A stretch of DNA of 64,000 bases from Sphaerotilus uruguayifluvii (GTDB lineage Bacteria; Pseudomonadota; Gammaproteobacteria; Burkholderiales; Burkholderiaceae_C): the NCBI RefSeq assembly GCF_013294065.1, contig NZ_JABSNM010000011.1, positions 62,001 through 126,000 on the forward strand. Direction: 5' to 3'. Positions 60,466-64,000 of this stretch are shown piece after piece; positions within the stretch are counted from its first letter, which is position 1; the number at the start of each line of letters is the position of its first letter. The notes beneath the pieces were generated by a model, which saw only the letters and a list, made by a program, of their open reading frames with translations, was not told the origin of the DNA and searched no databases. The position numbers and the translations under genes are program-made.

Positions 60466-60498
60466 AAAAAACGGACCCGGGCAATCGCACGGGTCCGT
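60466..60498 (-). terminator. Rho-independent terminator with UUUUUUCUUG tail
   Basis: 9-bp stem (60471-60479 with 60490-60498), ten-base loop, then six U on the minus strand (A run at 60466-60471 on plus). It ends any minus-strand transcript coming from the fused glycosyltransferase gene or the RNA module. Confidence 0.85.
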
Positions 60499-60527
60499 GG
60501 AACGGTGCGCCGAACACCGGAGGAGAC
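60466..60527 (-). ncRNA. candidate small RNA 3' module B with anti-Shine-Dalgarno core
   Basis: Read on the minus strand: GTCTCCTCC (60527-60519), a small hairpin CGGTG/CACCG with seven-base loop (60519-60503), spacer GTTCC, a 9-bp terminator stem ACGGACCCG/CGGGTCCGT (60498-60471) and TTTTTTCTTG. The same order and several identical bases occur 1.8 kb away after flhC. It begins 145 bases after the stop of the fused glycosyltransferase gene, so it may be a separate RNA or processed from that 3' end. No promoter was identified. Confidence 0.5.
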
Positions 60528-60671
60528 TGGCAAACGTCACGGCTAACAAGCGGTGCGGAGCTCGCTCAGAACCGTACCGCCTGCAGGGTGTTTCGACTTC
60601 GGGTGTCCCGACTTGAGGGAACCTGAAAAGGGCGAGGCGTGTTTGCGGGCTTCTTCACGCCGGGCCTGGCG

Positions 60672-62126
60672 TCATGACGTGATCTGGCAGACCGACTTGT
60701 CGAAGTCCAGGCGCTCGTAGTTCAGGTCGGGCACGATCTTCTTCCAGATCTCGACGATCTGCTGCTCCTCCGGCCGCTCGTAGTCGTCGAGCAGGATATG
60801 GAAGCCGGTCGGCGCGAGCTGGGGTGCGATCGCCGCCAGGCTGGGCAGGCGCGCGAGCCTGCAGGTCTGGGCCGGCGGGCCGTCGATGATCACCACGTCG
60901 AAGCGCAGTTCGGGGTCCAGGCCCGACAGGTCGTAGAAGCGGCCGGGCTGCTCGAAGAAGCTCACCTCGACCAGCGGGCAGTGCAGCACCCGGGCGTGTG
61001 CGGCCAGACCATGGCGCTCGAAGTCCTGGCCGGTGCGCTCGGCCCAGACTGCATCGTGCTCGATCGAGTGCAGGCTGCCGCCGCGGCTGGCGATCAGCGT
61101 GGCCAGGATCTTCGAGCCGCGGCCGGAGCCGAACTCGAGCACCCGGGGCTGCGGATGGCGGTCGAGCACATCGATCATGTGCGAGAGGAACTCCGCATCG
61201 AGTGCCCAGCCGCCGGCATCTCCGAGCCAGGCGGCAGGCACCTTTTCCTGCTGGACCAGCCTCTGCAGCGCCAGGGTCCGGAACGGCATCCGCGCCAGGC
61301 GCTGCTCGGTGCTGCGGGCGATCTGCTCGGCGCGAGCGGTCTGGGCGGCCTGCAGTCGCTGCGTCAGCTGGATCAGGCTGTCCGGATGCGTCTCCAGCGG
61401 CCGGGTACAGGGCAGGGCTGGCCGCGACAGCACCAGCTTCGCGCTGGCCTGCTGGGCCGGCGAGCTCAGCGCCTGCGACGGTCCGGCCTGGTTGTGGTGC
61501 GACTGCGGATTGCTGGCGGTGTAGCGGTAGGCCTCGATCGGCAGATGCAGGTAGCGGCGGGTCTGGTCGAGCAGCGGGAAGGCGATCGCGAAGTCGCAGG
61601 CGCACTGCAGCCAGCGACCCTCGTCGTCCTGCAGCATCGTGGCGGGCACCTGCGCGAACAGCTCGGTGCGGAAGCTGAAGAAATGGCTGGTCAGCCAGCG
61701 CTGGCCGCGTGGCGCCCGGGTCGGATCGAGCGGCCCGTTGCCGCCGCGGCGACCGTCGTCAGTGACGTACTGCGTCCAGACGATGTCGTAGCCGCGTGCA
61801 TAGGCGTCGGCCATCTGGGCCAGCGCGCCGTCGTGGATCAGCTCGTCGTCGGCGTCCAGGATGGCGGTGAATTCGCTGCCGTCGCGGCCGAGCAGCTCGA
61901 AGGCGTTGGCGGCCTTGCCCTGCGGCGCCGGGTTGACCACCAGCCGATGGCGGCCGGCGAAATGGCGCGACAGCACCTCGCGGGCCTGTGCGGCCGTGTC
62001 GTCCGTCGAGGCATCGTCGACGAACACCACATGGAAGTCCTGCCAGGTCTGGCGCGTCAGGCTCAGCAGGCTGCGCGTCACGTAGCGGGCGCAGTTCCGC
62101 CCCGAGATGTAGATGGTGGCCGTCAT
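60672..62126 (-). CDS. fused family 2 glycosyltransferase and methyltransferase-like protein
   Basis: 484-residue protein with two domains. Residues about 1-225 are a GT2 glycosyltransferase: IYISGRNCARYVTRSLLSLTRQTWQDFHVVFVDDASTDDT and catalytic DADDELIHDG (DxD). Residues about 300-480 resemble a class I SAM methyltransferase: RVLEFGSGRGSKILATLIASRGGSLHSIEHD and FDVVIIDGPPAQT. A Gln/Ala-rich helical linker joins them. Location downstream of flhC suggests flagellin or surface-glycan modification. The upstream gap to flhC is 228 bases and carries RNA module A. Confidence 0.82.
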   Translation of the reverse strand: MTATIYISGRNCARYVTRSLLSLTRQTWQDFHVVFVDDASTDDTAAQAREVLSRHFAGRHRLVVNPAPQGKAANAFELLGRDGSEFTAILDADDELIHDGALAQMADAYARGYDIVWTQYVTDDGRRGGNGPLDPTRAPRGQRWLTSHFFSFRTELFAQVPATMLQDDEGRWLQCACDFAIAFPLLDQTRRYLHLPIEAYRYTASNPQSHHNQAGPSQALSSPAQQASAKLVLSRPALPCTRPLETHPDSLIQLTQRLQAAQTARAEQIARSTEQRLARMPFRTLALQRLVQQEKVPAAWLGDAGGWALDAEFLSHMIDVLDRHPQPRVLEFGSGRGSKILATLIASRGGSLHSIEHDAVWAERTGQDFERHGLAAHARVLHCPLVEVSFFEQPGRFYDLSGLDPELRFDVVIIDGPPAQTCRLARLPSLAAIAPQLAPTGFHILLDDYERPEEQQIVEIWKKIVPDLNYERLDFDKSVCQITS

Positions 62127-62264
62127 GTTCTCACTCCGCTCGGATGGCGTCCGCCGGGACGCCTCAACGCGACGAGTGGATCACGCGCGCCTGTCGGCTC
62201 ATCCGGGCATGACCTGAGCTTTTTCTGCGCTTCTGTTCATTTCGGGGGCGAGCCGGAAGACAAG

Positions 62265-62291
62265 AAAAAAGGGCCCGGCATGACCGGGCCC
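62265..62291 (-). terminator. Rho-independent terminator of flhDC
   Basis: 8-bp GC-rich stem with a five-base loop followed by six U (A run 62265-62270 on plus). It lies about 65 bases after the flhC stop. Confidence 0.88.
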
Positions 62292-62327
62292 CGAACTGCA
62301 CCGCTCGAGGTGCAAGGGAGGAGACAA
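62265..62327 (-). ncRNA. candidate small RNA 3' module A (flhC 3' UTR) with anti-Shine-Dalgarno core
   Basis: Minus-strand order: TTGTCTCCTCCC (62327-62316), hairpin TGCACC/GGTGCA with six-base loop (62314-62297), spacer GTTCG, 8-bp terminator GGGCCCGG/CCGGGCCC (62291-62271), then TTTTTTCTTG. The core is complementary to GGAGGAGACAA, an extended ribosome-binding leader. It begins 28 bases after the flhC stop, so it is either the flhDC 3' UTR or a small RNA released from it. Confidence 0.5.
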
Positions 62328-62354
62328 GAATCAGGGATCAGTGGGGCGGATCGA

Positions 62355-62891
62355 TCAGTGCAGCTGCAGCGACCCGCTGGCCTTGCCCTTGCCGGCGCGC
62401 GCCGGCGGGTTGCACAGGCCGCAGACGAAGTGCTTGGCGATCTCGTGCGGATGGGTGACGAAGCTGCCGCCGCACTTGGAGCACTTCGTCATCGTCAGCA
62501 TGCCGTTGTCGACGAACTTCACCAGCCGCCAGGCCCGGGTGATCGACAGCAGCGGTTCGAGGTTCTGCGCCTGCGTCTGCTCGAGATAGAGCTGGTAGGC
62601 CTTGATGACCGTGTCGATCTCCTCGAGCTCGGCCACCTTGTTCAGGTATTCGTGGGTGTTCAGGAACAGCGACGCGTGGATGTTGGGCTGCCAGGTCATG
62701 AACCAGTCGGTCGAGAAGGGCAGCTGGCCCTTGCTCGGCGACTTGCCGGCGACTTCCTTGTACAGGCGCAGCAGCCGCTCGTACGAGAGATCGGTCTCCG
62801 ACTCGAGCACCTGCAGGCGGGCGCCGAGCTTGATCAGCGTGACGGCGCGCTCGATCTGGCGGGCTTCGGTGAGGATGCTCTTGGTCTTCAT
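62355..62891 (-). CDS. flhC: flagellar transcriptional activator FlhC
   Basis: 178-residue subunit of the FlhD4C2 master activator of class II flagellar promoters. Conserved segments: LIKLGARLQVLESETDLSYERLLRLYKEV, GQLPFSTDWFMTWQPNIHASLFLN, and the zinc site Cys137, Cys140, Cys157, Cys160 (CSKCGG..CGLC). Length and motif order are typical. It starts 38 bases after flhD and is followed by module A. The C-terminal tail is basic. Confidence 0.95.
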   Translation of the reverse strand: MKTKSILTEARQIERAVTLIKLGARLQVLESETDLSYERLLRLYKEVAGKSPSKGQLPFSTDWFMTWQPNIHASLFLNTHEYLNKVAELEEIDTVIKAYQLYLEQTQAQNLEPLLSITRAWRLVKFVDNGMLTMTKCSKCGGSFVTHPHEIAKHFVCGLCNPPARAGKGKASGSLQLH

Positions 62892-62929
62892 GGTCGTGTT
62901 CCCCTCGCGTCGCAGGTCCGGATCCGGGG

Positions 62930-63253
62930 TCAGGCGGCTTCGCGGTGGCGGCCGGCCATCAGGATGCTGGCGTGCAGGCGCGACACGCCCTCGTTGGCGG
63001 CGCTCTTGCCGTGGTTGGTCAGCAGGCCCCAGACCAGATCGTCGTCGGCGCGCATGCGGCACAGCAGCGTGTTGCACGAGGCGATCTTGAGCATCTGTGC
63101 CGGCGACAGCGTCTCCAGCAGCGCGGCGGTCTCTTCCGAGACGCCCAGGCGGAACAGGGCCTGTTCGCGGTCGGCGCGGATCAGGCTCTGCGCCAGCATC
63201 AGGTACGACAGGTTGGCTTCGCGGATTTCGGCGAGGATCTGGTCGGAATTCAT
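62930..63253 (-). CDS. flhD: flagellar transcriptional activator FlhD
   Basis: 107-residue partner of FlhC. The family pattern ILAEIREANLSYLMLAQSLIRADREQALFRLGVSEETAALLETLSPAQMLKIA is present, and the CNTLLCRMR region corresponds to the segment following the HTH-like helices. AGGAG lies before the ATG (about 63,260). Its upstream region carries a 22-bp repeat array, so its expression is probably under several regulators. Confidence 0.94.
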   Translation of the reverse strand: MNSDQILAEIREANLSYLMLAQSLIRADREQALFRLGVSEETAALLETLSPAQMLKIASCNTLLCRMRADDDLVWGLLTNHGKSAANEGVSRLHASILMAGRHREAA

Positions 63254-63347
63254 GGCTTGCTCCTGGCGGTGTCTGTGTCAGTGCCCGGCTGCTGCGGGGC
63301 GGGTTGTCGATGGAGCGGATTCTGAAGATCCGAACTGGGCGGGAACA

Positions 63348-63427
63348 TCATCCCTCTTCCGTGCCTCGCGTCACCCTGATTCCGTTAGCTTGTCAGCCTG
63401 ATTCCTACGCGCTGTCATCCTGCTTCC
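63348..63427 (-). promoter_or_regulatory. tandem 22-bp direct repeat array upstream of flhD
   Basis: GTCANCCTGMTTCC begins at 63370, 63392 and 63414, exactly 22 bases apart, that is two helical turns. A degenerate fourth copy TCATCCCTCTTCC lies at 63348-63360. The array is about 95-175 bases upstream of the flhD start. The spacing suggests a multimeric regulator binding one face of DNA; the protein is unknown. Confidence 0.6.
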
Positions 63428-63530
63428 GACAAAAACGGGCGTCATGGTGTGTCCAAGGTATCCGGATCGTGAAATTTCGTTGATTTCGCGTGATTGCGGA
63501 TACGGTCTGGAAGTGCTGCAGGTCTCGATT

Positions 63531-63560
63531 GGATGACGGCTCAAGGGGGTCTCGTCATCC
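63531..63560. repeat. 8-bp inverted repeat
   Basis: GGATGACG and CGTCATCC with a 14-base gap. It lies 34 bases downstream of the stop of the leftward TPR gene; it lacks a T run, so it could be a weak terminator or part of the flhDC control region. Confidence 0.4.
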
Positions 63561-63593
63561 GCATGTCTCGCGGAAAAGCGTGAGGATTTCCCG

Positions 63594-64000
63594 TCAGACG
63601 CGCGACCAGCGCGGGGCCTGCGGGGGTCTCCCGGTGGTGCCGTCGCCGGTGCGAGGGGCGGCGGCCGCCCCTTCCTGCAGCTCGGGGTCCTGTCGCATCA
63701 CCCGGTCGAACTCGTCGAGCGCCTCGTCGCTGCGACCCTGGGCGGCCAGGGCCATCGCCAGCATGAAGCGGTGCGGCTCGCTGGCCGGCTCGCTCATCAG
63801 GGCCTGGCGCGCGGCGCGGGCCGCGCCCTCGAAGTCGCCCTGTCCGAAGGCTGCCGCGGCGGCGGTGGAGGGCGTGGCGTTCCGGGGGTGGGTCTCGCGG
63901 ATCGGCTCGGGCAGCCGCAGTCGCGGTGCCCGCTCGGACTGCCGCGGCGCGGAGCGCGCCAGCGTCGCGTCGATTGCCGCCATGGCCCGCGCAAAGGCCG
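63594..64000 (-). CDS. tetratricopeptide-repeat protein, C-terminal part
   Basis: At least 129 residues; the frame stays open to the window edge, so the ATG at 63983 may be internal and the gene partial. One TPR-like unit is visible: AAFGQGDFEGAARAARQALMSEPASEPHRFMLAMALAAQGRSDEALDEFDRVMRQDPELQEG. The C-terminus is Arg/Pro-rich. Orientation matches flhDC, and the role is unknown. Confidence 0.6.
   Translation of the reverse strand, partial: AFARAMAAIDATLARSAPRQSERAPRLRLPEPIRETHPRNATPSTAAAAAFGQGDFEGAARAARQALMSEPASEPHRFMLAMALAAQGRSDEALDEFDRVMRQDPELQEGAAAAPRTGDGTTGRPPQAPRWSRV

Larger units (their letters stand above)
60338..60671. other. 334-base intergenic region with RNA module
   Basis: No protein gene supported. 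Bases 60,466-60,527 hold the structured minus-strand module described separately. The rest (60,338-60,465 and 60,528-60,671) is lower in GC and shows no other clear element; it separates the methyltransferase gene from the fused glycosyltransferase gene. Confidence 0.6.
63254..63593. other. 340-base flhDC upstream regulatory region
   Basis: No gene supported. It is clearly less GC-rich than the genes. It contains the 22-bp direct repeat array (63348-63427) and an 8-bp inverted repeat (63531-63538 with 63553-63560). No confident sigma-70 boxes were found on the minus strand. Confidence 0.6.

Noticed and set aside
60338-62354. Known riboswitch or c-di-GMP aptamer in the flagellar gaps
   Set aside because: No conserved aptamer core could be recognised; the elements fit terminator plus CU-rich small-RNA modules better.

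Overview
This window is about 64 kb of very GC-rich chromosomal DNA from a Gram-negative betaproteobacterium. It most likely belongs to Burkholderiales near the Leptothrix/Sphaerotilus/Rubrivivax group; that placement is an inference. It rests on Burkholderiales-type trimeric porins, mla operon order F-E-D-A-C-B, pilMNOPQ next to aroKB, a HexR-zwf locus, and FlhDC as flagellar master regulator. Almost all genes look native. No rRNA, tRNA, CRISPR array or prophage was seen.

Layout. 0.2-4.7 kb: an OsmC-type protein, coq7 and two porins around a DUF3047 lipoprotein. 4.9-10.3 kb: a five-gene peptide ABC importer joined by ATGA overlaps. 10.35-13.35 kb: a mini-gene lptM, cyaY and the class A PBP mrcA. 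13.6-18.9 kb: pilMNOPQ, the type IV pilus alignment complex and secretin. 19.0-21.0 kb: an Ig-like lipoprotein gene lying between pilQ and aroK-aroB. 23.0-28.8 kb: a module of ECF sigma factor, RskA-like anti-sigma, DUF4331 protein, small lipoprotein, TPR-like protein and HupE membrane protein. 28.8-37.1 kb: cysK, a REP-associated (RAYT) transposase with a hairpin footprint, and gltBD. 37.1-41.9 kb: a methyltransferase and the mla phospholipid-transport operon. 41.9-47.2 kb: hexR and zwf facing tal and pgi. 47.3-54.8 kb: two DJ-1-type genes with an isochorismatase-family gene, an M20 amidohydrolase, an orphan small gene, a molybdopterin enzyme coupled to a metallopeptidase, and an acyl-CoA-binding protein. 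54.9-64 kb: a leftward motility region, flhD-flhC, three glycosyl/methyltransferase genes, motA-motB, cheY-cheZ, with a partial TPR gene at the edge.

How the genes work together. Several blocks are complete pathways: peptide import behind a dedicated porin, pilus assembly, phospholipid retrograde transport, glutamate synthesis (GltBD) and glucose-6-phosphate metabolism under HexR. In the motility block flhDC would switch on the regulon, MotAB drive the motor and CheY/CheZ set its switching. The embedded transferases probably decorate flagellin or another surface structure.

Most unusual signals: (1) two related RNA 3' modules on the minus strand at 60.5 and 62.3 kb, sharing an anti-Shine-Dalgarno core GUCUCCUCC, a hairpin, a GUUC spacer, a terminator and a UUUUUUCUUG tail; (2) three copies of GTCANCCTGMTTCC at exactly 22-bp spacing, plus a degenerate fourth, upstream of flhDC; (3) the sigma/anti-sigma/DUF4331/HupE module; (4) fused glycosyltransferase-methyltransferase proteins between flhDC and motAB; (5) a T-richer mosaic patch inside the Ig-like lipoprotein gene.
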